From positions 1-12,357 of the forward strand of contig URUL01000060.1 of the NCBI GenBank assembly GCA_900551005.1: a stretch of 12,357 bases of DNA. The letters run 5' to 3'. Positions 7,533-12,357 of the stretch are shown here, one piece after another (position 1 is the first letter of the stretch; every line of letters starts with the position of its first letter). Made by a program: the position numbers and the translations under genes. The notes beneath the pieces were generated by a model that searched no databases, was not told the origin of the DNA, and saw only the letters and a list, made by a program, of their open reading frames with translations. The DNA is from an uncultured Ruminococcus sp. GTDB lineage: Bacteria; Bacillota; Clostridia; Oscillospirales; CAG-272.

Positions 7533-7563
7533 ATTATACTAAATAAAGGCAGTAAATTCGCAA
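7533..7563 (-). promoter_or_regulatory. Possible internal promoter before the DUF6514-like gene
   Basis: The minus strand has a perfect TATAAT (7533-7538) preceded by AG, with a weaker TTGCGA (7558-7563) 19 bases upstream. It lies in the 165-base gap between the Hpt gene and the small-protein gene, the largest gap in the operon. Confidence 0.4.
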
Positions 7564-7614
7564 TAATATGAATTCGGCAGTGTTAATGAGGAAATTGGTC
7601 AATAAAAGTAGAAT

Positions 7615-7989
7615 TTAGTTGTTCTTTATTCTTTTTATTGCTGTGAGCACACGGTTATATTCCGTTTCAAGTTGATGCATAACGGTTGCTGACGGCAACA
7701 TCATTTCTCGCAGCTTGTCACACAACTCTGCGGCACGATCGCCTAAGCTTTGAAAGCCAAGGGTATAACTGATGCCCTTTAAGGTATGTGCCGCGCGAAA
7801 AGCACTTGTGAGGTCATTTTCTTGCAAGTTTTTCAGCAGCATAGAGTAGGAAGGATCGGACGGGAACTCGAGTACGAACATTTCAACGGTTTCCATATCC
7901 TCCAACCGTTCAAGTACGTTCATAATGTCTCCGCCAATCTCTTCGTAAAATTCGGATAATGTCCATTTTGATGAATCCGGTATCTCCAT
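7615..7989 (-). CDS. Free-standing Hpt (histidine phosphotransfer) protein
   Basis: The 124-residue, mostly helical protein carries the Hpt signature AAHTLKGISYTLGF. H68 is the phospho-acceptor, with K71 and G72 at the usual positions. Before it are helices typical of the four-helix Hpt bundle, and the protein ends with a long helix (QLETEYNRVLTAIKRIKNN). Hpt proteins carry phosphate between the receiver of a hybrid kinase and the receiver of a response regulator. The kinase downstream has a receiver but no Hpt, and the LytTR regulator is in the same operon, so the missing step is supplied here. AGGTGA lies 3 bases before the ATG at 7987-7989. It is the first gene after the consensus promoter at 8201-8229. 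Confidence 0.93.
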   Translation of the reverse strand: MEIPDSSKWTLSEFYEEIGGDIMNVLERLEDMETVEMFVLEFPSDPSYSMLLKNLQENDLTSAFRAAHTLKGISYTLGFQSLGDRAAELCDKLREMMLPSATVMHQLETEYNRVLTAIKRIKNN

Positions 7990-8195
7990 TTGATCACCTA
8001 TCCTTTCTTACATGGCAGTCCGAACCTGAATTCTTCTTTTGATTAACATCCGTACAGATGAACATAATTTTCATCAAGCATTCAGTAGTATTGAAGCCGG
8101 AGCAGAATATTTCCCCATCTCAACCGTCAAACGGGTATCTGTCAAGCTGTGGAGGAGGATATTGAATGACAGCTTTGCTTGTACTGCTTCTATAT
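7990..8195 (-). other. ~200-nt leader of the phosphorelay operon with alternative hairpins
   Basis: Between the inferred start of transcription (about 8194) and the Hpt gene, the minus-strand RNA can form AAGCTGT/ACAGCTT (8169-8175 with 8144-8150) or CTGTCA/TGACAG (8167-8172 with 8139-8144). These use overlapping bases, so only one can form at a time. A GATGAA/TTCATC hairpin follows at about 8056-8074, and a small CCGT/ACGG hairpin at about 8124-8134. I do not recognise a known riboswitch. Confidence 0.35.
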
Positions 8196-8200
8196 GGAAA

Positions 8201-8229
8201 ATTATACAGTAAATGGCGAAAAAAGTCAA
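8201..8229 (-). promoter_or_regulatory. Main promoter of the phosphorelay operon
   Basis: On the minus strand TTGACT (8224-8229), a 17-base spacer and a perfect TATAAT (8201-8206) match sigma-A consensus in all but one base. It points at the Hpt gene, about 210 bases downstream. Confidence 0.8.
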
Positions 8230-8484
8230 TAGCGATGCGAAATCACTTGATTTCAGAAAAAGGGTATATGTACGTAGTTTTCTTAGTTGATCATGTCGCT
8301 CTGCGTTTTATTATTTTTTATGTTTGGGAGAATGGGAACCCTGTGCATACTTTGTCCTGACAGCAACAGCACCACTGCCGTTTGCATTTTCCTTTGGAAT
8401 AATACAGAGGCAGTAGCAGCAGTCGCAGTCTTCCTCTTTATATATAGGCGATCCGAAGCACCTCCTTTCTCAGACACCAAAATT
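8230..8484. other. Intergenic stretch without a convincing gene
   Basis: Short frames cross this stretch on both strands, but none has a ribosome site, a start codon and coding character together. On the minus strand an AAAGGAGG box at 8461-8468 has no start codon at useful distance; downstream of it one frame is cysteine-rich (DCDCCYCLC, about 8404-8430). Confidence 0.45.
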
Positions 8485-8508
8485 TAAAAAAGTTTTTTTG
8501 AGAAAACG

Positions 8509-8553
8509 AAAAAGGGCGGTTTTCTTAAGAGAAAAACTCTCCCAAAACCGCCC
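8509..8553 (-). terminator. Intrinsic terminator of the membrane-protein gene (in repeat copy B)
   Basis: The arms gggcggtttt (8514-8523) and aaaaccgccc (8544-8553) are exact reverse complements. On the minus strand the stem is followed by TTTTT (8509-8513). It lies about 215 bases beyond the stop of the 8767-9738 gene and belongs to the repeat whose other copy is at 1827-1963. Confidence 0.7.
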
Positions 8554-8602
8554 TGAAATAGCGTTCCACCAGTCCGATTCCGCGCAGTAGGTCGAAATCG
8601 GC

Positions 8603-8754
8603 GTTGGCATCTTTTTATTTTTGCTTTAATTCGAATTTTGAAAAAGTGAGAAAAACGGCGAAAAACGAAGAAAACCCGAGAAAATCTCGGGTTTTTCGAC
8701 CGGCATCTTTTAAGACCGGAACACTTGAGACGTGTTGACAAAAAAGATGCCAAC
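8603..8754. repeat. MITE-like repeat, copy B, with 14-bp terminal inverted repeats
   Basis: The element starts gttggcatcttttt (8603-8616) and ends with its exact reverse complement at 8741-8754, giving 14-base perfect ends on a 152-bp unit. Inside is an 11-bp perfect hairpin, aaaacccgaga/tctcgggtttt (8671-8681 and 8685-8695), which can terminate transcription on either strand, plus an internal ggcatctttt copy. Bases 8652-8721 (70) are identical to 9901-9970. No transposase gene is present. It ends 12 bases before the stop codon of the membrane-protein gene. Confidence 0.75.
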
Positions 8755-8766
8755 TTATTTAAGGTG

Positions 8767-9738
8767 TTATTTGCCTTTATTTGCTTTTCTTTTTGCTATA
8801 CGTTCTTCCCAAAAATCCGCTTGGGTGATATATATTTCGTACAGTTGTTTATAAGACGGAATGGATCTGTAACGACTACTACCGTTCTTTGAAGGTATGG
8901 GCGGTTGCGCAATACCAAGATATATGCCCAAAAGCGAAACCACAACCCAGTTGGGAAAATAGAACAAAATAATAATAGCGATAAAGTAGGATGAATAATA
9001 AAATCCAAGCACGATATGCGAGAGAAGCTTTTTCGGCAGAAGTTTGCTCCAAAAGCGGTACTGTATATCGTAAGCATCGAATATCGGCAGGCGAACAATT
9101 CCCAACGCAACACAAATAATCACCATAACAATTATATGAGGGATTGTCACGCCTTCGGGAGCACTTCTCAGTAAAACCACATAGAAGGGACATATCAAGA
9201 GTATGGTTGCCATAATCAAAATGGGCGTAACAAGAGAGCTGGCGCCGATGATTTTCACATCAAGGCTTTTTTGATATTTTTTTATGCTTGATATGATGTA
9301 TAATGGTGCTTTTTCCAAGACCACATGCTTTCCGCCGTGTGTATAAATGATGGCTCGCCATGTTTTTTCCGAATCGCCTTTATATCTCGGCTTTGAATCT
9401 ATTACATATTCGATCTTTTCGATCGAATCCCAGCAAAGCTTTCCTTTATTGGCGTAATATATTCCTTCCTCGTCCAAAACGCAAATAATTTTACCAAAGA
9501 AGTGTTTGTTCAATGAGCGCAGAACAAGAAATGGCACAGAGAAAAGGAAACAAACTAAAACAGAAGTCCAAAAAGTAGAGGGAGAACCATAAGTATCAAG
9601 TTTTCCAACACACCACGAAATCGCAAAGATGGTGTATGGAATTGCAAACATCGTAGAATACAAAATGATCAAAGGAATATTAAAGCCTTGTCGGCGTATC
9701 TTTTTCCCTTGAATACACTTTAAGCTGTTTTCTTGCAC
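8767..9738 (-). CDS. Multi-pass membrane protein of unknown function with a PH-like soluble segment
   Basis: I do not recognise this 323-residue protein. Hydrophobic segments at ~20-43, 56-74, 168-192, 199-216, 241-262 and 264-279 suggest about six membrane helices. Between the second and third lies a soluble segment (~84-162) with alternating strands: IICVLDEEGIYYANKGKLCW, IEKIEYVIDSK, WRAIIYTHGGKHVVLEK. This is reminiscent of bacterial PH-like domains in small membrane proteins. The C-terminus is basic (ERIAKRKANKGK) and probably cytoplasmic. The start is GTG at 9736-9738, supported by AAGAAAGGTGG at good spacing. It has its own promoter and terminator, so it is a single-gene unit. It stands between two direct copies of the ~150-bp repeat, which suggests an accessory, possibly mobile or strain-variable gene. 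Confidence 0.8.
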   Translation of the reverse strand: MQENSLKCIQGKKIRRQGFNIPLIILYSTMFAIPYTIFAISWCVGKLDTYGSPSTFWTSVLVCFLFSVPFLVLRSLNKHFFGKIICVLDEEGIYYANKGKLCWDSIEKIEYVIDSKPRYKGDSEKTWRAIIYTHGGKHVVLEKAPLYIISSIKKYQKSLDVKIIGASSLVTPILIMATILLICPFYVVLLRSAPEGVTIPHIIVMVIICVALGIVRLPIFDAYDIQYRFWSKLLPKKLLSHIVLGFYYSSYFIAIIILFYFPNWVVVSLLGIYLGIAQPPIPSKNGSSRYRSIPSYKQLYEIYITQADFWEERIAKRKANKGK

Positions 9739-9762
9739 TGTGCCACCACCTTTCTTAAATAA

Positions 9763-9791
9763 ATTATATCATATTTTCTGATATTTTTCAA
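9763..9791 (-). promoter_or_regulatory. Promoter of the membrane-protein gene
   Basis: The minus strand has TTGAAA (9786-9791), a 17-base spacer and TATAAT (9763-9768), with TGA directly before the -10 (extended -10). It lies about 25 bases upstream of the GTG start. Confidence 0.75.
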
Positions 9792-9852
9792 TATTTACCG
9801 TGAAAATGGTGTGGTAAAGGTTCATTTCCGATCCTTAACCCGAAAATGCCGA

Positions 9853-10000
9853 TTGGCATCTTTTTATTTGCACGAAAACCCGAATTTCAAAAAAGTGAGG
9901 AAAACGGCGAAAAACGAAGAAAACCCGAGAAAATCTCGGGTTTTTCGACCGGCATCTTTTAAGACCGGAAGACTTGGCTCGTGTTGACAAAAAAGATGCT
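9853..10000. repeat. MITE-like repeat, copy C
   Basis: This is a second copy of the element at 8603-8754, in the same orientation. It begins ttggcatcttttt (9853-9865) and ends aaaaaagatgc (9989-9999), where the right end is less perfect than in copy B. The core hairpin aaaacccgaga/tctcgggtttt is at 9920-9944. The bases just before it (gatccttaacccgaaaatgccg) recall the junction preceding copies A and B. It may also terminate the DUF1003/PucR operon, for which I see no other terminator in 10001-10189. Confidence 0.75.
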
Positions 10001-10189
10001 TACGAAACCATCCGCAGTCCGGATCTACTGTGCTGCGTTTTTCTTCTTTGTACTCGATACTCGGAATTGTTTTCTCCGTTTTTGTCATTATCGTCGTTTT
10101 TATCTGCTATAATCAAATCCTTATATTTTGGGCAATGAAATACAACCGCATGATATACGCACTTTTTGACATTTTGATTTGCCGATATT

Positions 10190-10705
10190 TTATTTCTTTG
10201 TTTCCTCGCCTTTCGTCTTTTCCTCCGCCAACAGTTTCTCAATTTGCGACTGCTTGGCAAGGATCGCGTTCACTTTATCATAAAGATCCTCAATCATGAT
10301 CTCGGTTTTCAGGTTGACCTTATAATCGTTTTCTGCGCGATGGCGGTCTTTTTCCTCCTGCCGGTTCTGACTCATCATAATCAGCGGTGCCTGAATGGCT
10401 GCCACACAGGACAAGACAAGATTCAGAAGAATAAACGGATATGGGTCAAACGCTTTTGCCGCAAGAATTGCGTTGACGACCATCCACAGAATCAGCACGC
10501 CTGCAAACGAAAATATAAAAGCCCAGCTACCCGCAAATTTTGCAATAGTGTCAGCTGCCCGCTGTCCTAGCGTGTATTTCTCAATCTCTTTTTTGGGGTT
10601 GACGGAAATTTTACTGTCCGACAAAAGATTCAAAACTTCCTCATCTGTCATATCTTTTCGGATTTCATTCAGTATTTCCTGCAATAATTTTCTGTTTTCT
10701 TTCAT
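10190..10705 (-). CDS. DUF1003 family membrane protein
   Basis: The 171-residue protein has a soluble front (1-50), two membrane helices at ~59-81 and ~89-112, then a charged helical tail (~115-165) likely to form a coiled coil. The segment FAGSWAFIFSFAGVLILWMV, followed by FDPYPFILLNLVLSCVAAIQ, APLIMMSQNRQ and KDRHRAENDYKVNLK, is the DUF1003 signature. The family is widespread in bacteria and has no settled function; links to stress or ion homeostasis are only guesses. A GAGGGAGA ribosome site precedes the ATG. It begins 27 bases after the stop of the PucR-type regulator with no terminator between, so the two are probably one transcript. Confidence 0.88.
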   Translation of the reverse strand: MKENRKLLQEILNEIRKDMTDEEVLNLLSDSKISVNPKKEIEKYTLGQRAADTIAKFAGSWAFIFSFAGVLILWMVVNAILAAKAFDPYPFILLNLVLSCVAAIQAPLIMMSQNRQEEKDRHRAENDYKVNLKTEIMIEDLYDKVNAILAKQSQIEKLLAEEKTKGEETKK

Positions 10706-10732
10706 GATTTCTCCCTCTTATTTAATAGCTTT

Positions 10733-11968
10733 TTATTCATCATCCGTTTGCGGCATTGTCCGCAAAAAGAAATCCGGGCCTTCTTTTTGAAACAGCAGAA
10801 GCGCAACTCCGAACAGCAGCTCGACGTGCCTTTTCGGATCGTCCAGCGGGATCAGAAAGTCATCCCGGATTCTTCCGATACGGTACAGAACCGTGTTGCG
10901 GTGGGTAAACAATGCGTCACAGGTCTTTTTGAGCGAGCGGCTGTAAATCAGATAAAAGTACAGTGTTTCACAGTATTGCGTTTCTTTTTTTCGGTCATGT
11001 TCGCCAAGCGCCCGAAGCTCCGGTGAGATAAGATCGTTGCGGGATTCCAGATTTTTCAGAAGCAATGGCGTCCGCAATTGCGCTATAGAACAGACATTTT
11101 CACCGTGATAGTCGCTTCCCGCCATCATGCTCAACGCATCGTGTGCGGCGCGGTAAAGGGACGGAAGGTCATACAGATTGCGAATCGCCTCTGAAACAAT
11201 TACCTTCAAATCGAATTTTTTTGCCAGTTCTATAAACATATCTACATCACTGTCTCTATGCAGAAACAGAAATATATCACCCTTGTAGAGAAAGGAATGA
11301 GAATTCGGGAAACGTTCACCGATTTCTTCTTTCAGGTGATGCATCCCGGGATACTGACCGTGGTAAGCAGTCAGATCCATCAATGCAAAAGCGGATGGGT
11401 GAAAGTCTGCAAGATAAGTGCCTACGGTCTGGAGTCGAAAATAGGAGGCGGACGGAAATCCTCCGTCAAGCAAATGCATCAGAATATCTTCGGCTGTTTC
11501 AAACGGCTTGTCCTGACGGCTTGTTTCGATAAAAAGCTGTTTTGCGAGAATAAGATCAATTTGTCGCCAGATCTCCGCTGAAATTTTCGGAAGATGACCA
11601 TCCGTATCCACGCATATGAGATAGCCGAGCCGGACACCGGTACAGATGAGCGGTGCAAAGCGCCGGCGAAAGGGGCTTTCCCCCAATTTGATCATATCGG
11701 CACATCCTTCGCGGAGCGCTGGGCTTTTACTGATGACCGCACTTGACTCATAAGTGATTGCGCCTTGTGAAACCGCGTCACGGAACAACGGGTCGGAGAA
11801 ACCGACCGGACAAAAATGCGCTACGACTCGAAAAGCATCGTCAAGCACAAGCAGAGGACAGTCCAAGAAAAAGCCGACATCAAGCGCAAGCTGTTGCAGA
11901 TCATCCTGTTCAAAAAATTCCGTGATCAAAGCTGTCACATCTCCAGATCTCCATTGCGGTTGAGACAA
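10733..11968 (-). CDS. PucR-family transcriptional regulator
   Basis: The C-terminus carries the PucR/CdaR-type helix-turn-helix: YCETLYFYLIYSRSLKKTCD, then LFTHRNTVLYRIGRIRDDF and LDDPKRHVELLFGVALLLF. The middle (~160-300) is the variable ligand or GGDEF-like region and the N-terminus (~35-150) is GAF/PAS-like (LLVLDDAFRVVAH, GYLICVDTDG), with no metabolic clue in the sequence. Family members usually respond to a small molecule and control nearby catabolic genes. The frame extends to a TTG at 11986, but no ribosome site serves it. The TTG at 11966-11968 has AGAAGGTG at the right distance, so I take that start (411 residues, MSQPQWRSGDVTALI). It is divergent from hsp20 and precedes the DUF1003 gene. 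A palindrome in its 5' region may be its own operator. Confidence 0.9.
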   Translation of the reverse strand: MSQPQWRSGDVTALITEFFEQDDLQQLALDVGFFLDCPLLVLDDAFRVVAHFCPVGFSDPLFRDAVSQGAITYESSAVISKSPALREGCADMIKLGESPFRRRFAPLICTGVRLGYLICVDTDGHLPKISAEIWRQIDLILAKQLFIETSRQDKPFETAEDILMHLLDGGFPSASYFRLQTVGTYLADFHPSAFALMDLTAYHGQYPGMHHLKEEIGERFPNSHSFLYKGDIFLFLHRDSDVDMFIELAKKFDLKVIVSEAIRNLYDLPSLYRAAHDALSMMAGSDYHGENVCSIAQLRTPLLLKNLESRNDLISPELRALGEHDRKKETQYCETLYFYLIYSRSLKKTCDALFTHRNTVLYRIGRIRDDFLIPLDDPKRHVELLFGVALLLFQKEGPDFFLRTMPQTDDE

Positions 11969-11992
11969 ACTCTCACCTTCTTTCAAAAGCTA

Positions 11993-12009
11993 TTGTGCTG
12001 AAAGCACAA
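11993..12009. promoter_or_regulatory. Palindrome in the PucR-gene 5' region, candidate operator
   Basis: The arms ttgtgct and agcacaa flank a gaa centre exactly. The site lies just downstream of the expected transcription start of the PucR-type gene and upstream of its ribosome site. It does not match the CIRCE or CtsR sites of heat-shock genes. Confidence 0.5.
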
Positions 12010-12023
12010 CTGCGATTGCATTT

Positions 12024-12052
12024 ATTATACCATAAAAACATTGTTTTTTCAA
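12024..12052 (-). promoter_or_regulatory. Promoter of the PucR/DUF1003 operon
   Basis: The minus strand has TTGAAA (12047-12052), 17 bases and TATAAT (12024-12029) preceded by TGG, an extended -10. It lies about 60 bases before the chosen TTG start. Confidence 0.75.
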
Positions 12053-12069
12053 GAGAAAACGAGTACAAT
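12041..12069 (+). promoter_or_regulatory. Possible hsp20 promoter
   Basis: TTGTTT (12041-12046), 17 bases and TACAAT (12064-12069) point right. The -10 is good (5 of 6) and the -35 poor. It overlaps the -35 of the divergent PucR promoter, so the two would compete. It would give a leader of about 150 nt before hsp20. Confidence 0.5.
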
Positions 12070-12090
12070 ATTGGCGTAAAAAGAAAAAAA

Positions 12091-12188
12091 GGGAACGGAG
12101 TGATTCCAATGGGTGCTTTGAAAATGTAGCCCAAAGGGCAAAGCAAAAAGCGAAAATAGTGCGTTGGCGGGACTGACCGCAGAACGCC
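12091..12188 (+). ncRNA. Structured 5' leader of hsp20, unassigned family
   Basis: The RNA can form several exact helices: ggaa/ttcc (12092-12095 with 12104-12107), tgctttg/caaagca (12114-12120 with 12139-12145), gccc/gggc (12129-12132 with 12136-12139, sharing one base with the previous helix), gcgtt/aacgc (12161-12165 with 12183-12187) and, inside it, gcgg/ccgc (12167-12170 with 12177-12180). A crossing ggg/ccc pairing (12111-12113 with 12130-12132) would make a pseudoknot. No frame across it looks coding. The ribosome site of hsp20 is outside the helices. I cannot name the family; it might be a thermosensor, a riboswitch-like element or a processed small RNA. Confidence 0.45.
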
Positions 12189-12226
12189 GAAAATAAAAAC
12201 AGTTGATATAAATGGAGGGATTGATT

Positions 12227-12357
12227 ATGGTACCGAGCATTTTTGGTGAGAATATGTTGGATGATTTCTTTGACGGCGGTTTCTTTGGCGCACACAATCC
12301 GCTTTACGGAAAGAACGCAAGAAATCTGTTGAAGACCGATATTCGTGAGATGGATGA
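12227..12357 (+). CDS. Hsp20 family small heat-shock protein, N-terminal part (cut by window edge)
   Basis: About 43 residues are present: MVPSIFGENMLDDFFDGGFF and, after a short gap, GKNARNLLKTDIREMD. Clostridial small heat-shock proteins begin in just this way (PSIFGEN.(L/M)DDFFD, then a Lys-rich segment and MKTDI.E.D leading into the alpha-crystallin domain). The alpha-crystallin domain itself lies beyond the right edge, so the assignment rests on the N-terminal pattern. Such proteins are ATP-independent chaperones that hold unfolding proteins as oligomers in the cytoplasm. GGAGG (12214-12218) sits 8 bases before the ATG. The gene is divergent from the PucR-type regulator and has a long structured leader; no CIRCE or CtsR site is visible upstream. 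Confidence 0.82.
   Translation, partial: MVPSIFGENMLDDFFDGGFFGAHNPLYGKNARNLLKTDIREMD

Noticed and set aside
7990..8300. Possible LytTR binding direct repeats upstream of the phosphorelay operon
   Set aside because: A few GTT-containing near matches occur, but no two fit the 9-base pattern with about 12 bases between them.
8166..8360. A 64-codon rightward frame with a very good GGAGGAGG ribosome site
   Set aside because: It runs antisense through the main promoter of the phosphorelay operon, has no family resemblance I know and shows no coding character beyond the ribosome-site-like purines. It could be a remnant but I cannot support a gene.
8484..8753. Leftward frames through the repeats (8484-8753, 1715-1942, 9864-10088) that give partly similar peptides
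   Set aside because: The similarity follows from the shared repeat DNA. The copies differ by length changes that break the frame, and none has a convincing ribosome site.
12010..12226. CIRCE or CtsR heat-shock operators before hsp20
   Set aside because: Neither the TTAGCACTC inverted repeat nor the GGTCAAA tandem repeat is present; the ttgtgct/agcacaa palindrome is different.
11990..12297. Leftward frames covering the hsp20 leader and start
   Set aside because: They oppose the hsp20 N-terminus and the structured leader, and have no ribosome site or family features.
1..12357. CRISPR arrays, tRNA or rRNA genes, integrase or transposase genes
   Set aside because: No regularly spaced repeats, no tRNA-like cloverleaf and no recombinase motifs were seen on either strand.

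Overview
The window looks like a genome fragment of a gut-type Gram-positive clostridium (Clostridia, probably Oscillospiraceae/Ruminococcaceae). This rests on strong AGGAGG-type ribosome sites, sigma-A promoters close to TTGACA-17-TATAAT, a lipoprotein solute-binding protein, a LytTR regulator and a clostridial Hsp20. It is inference from gene style, not from a marker gene. Base composition is uneven. The first ~1.1 kb is clearly GC-rich, while almost everything after ~1.8 kb is AT-richer, so the left end may have a different history or be an assembly join.

Left part (1-1767): a YtrA-like GntR regulator runs off the left edge and is divergent from a RACo-type corrinoid-activase gene. The RACo gene is broken: it has an in-frame TAG after 145 codons and stops abruptly inside its ATPase-like domain at about 1070. 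There it abuts, out of frame, a fragment of a beta-helix surface protein that itself carries a frameshift and a premature stop. A hairpin repeat and a perfect 17-bp bidirectional terminator follow, then about 230 bases in which I see no gene.

Central part (2381-8229, all leftward): this is the most coherent locus. A consensus promoter and a ~200-nt leader precede genes for a free-standing Hpt protein, a small protein resembling DUF6514, a LytTR response regulator, a hybrid histidine kinase with an extracytoplasmic sensor, and a lipoprotein that joins a sugar-type solute-binding domain to a 5'-nucleotidase C-terminal-like domain. No ABC permease is present. The simplest reading is a signalling system: the lipoprotein captures a ligand outside the cell, the kinase reads it, and phosphate passes kinase His -> kinase receiver Asp -> Hpt His -> LytTR regulator Asp.

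Right part (8485-12357): a multi-pass membrane protein of unknown function (8767-9738, leftward) lies between two direct copies of a ~150-bp MITE-like repeat with an internal terminator hairpin. A probable two-gene operon follows, with a PucR-type regulator and a DUF1003 membrane protein, both leftward. It is divergent from an hsp20 gene cut by the right edge. The hsp20 gene has a long and strongly structured 5' leader that I cannot assign to a known RNA family.
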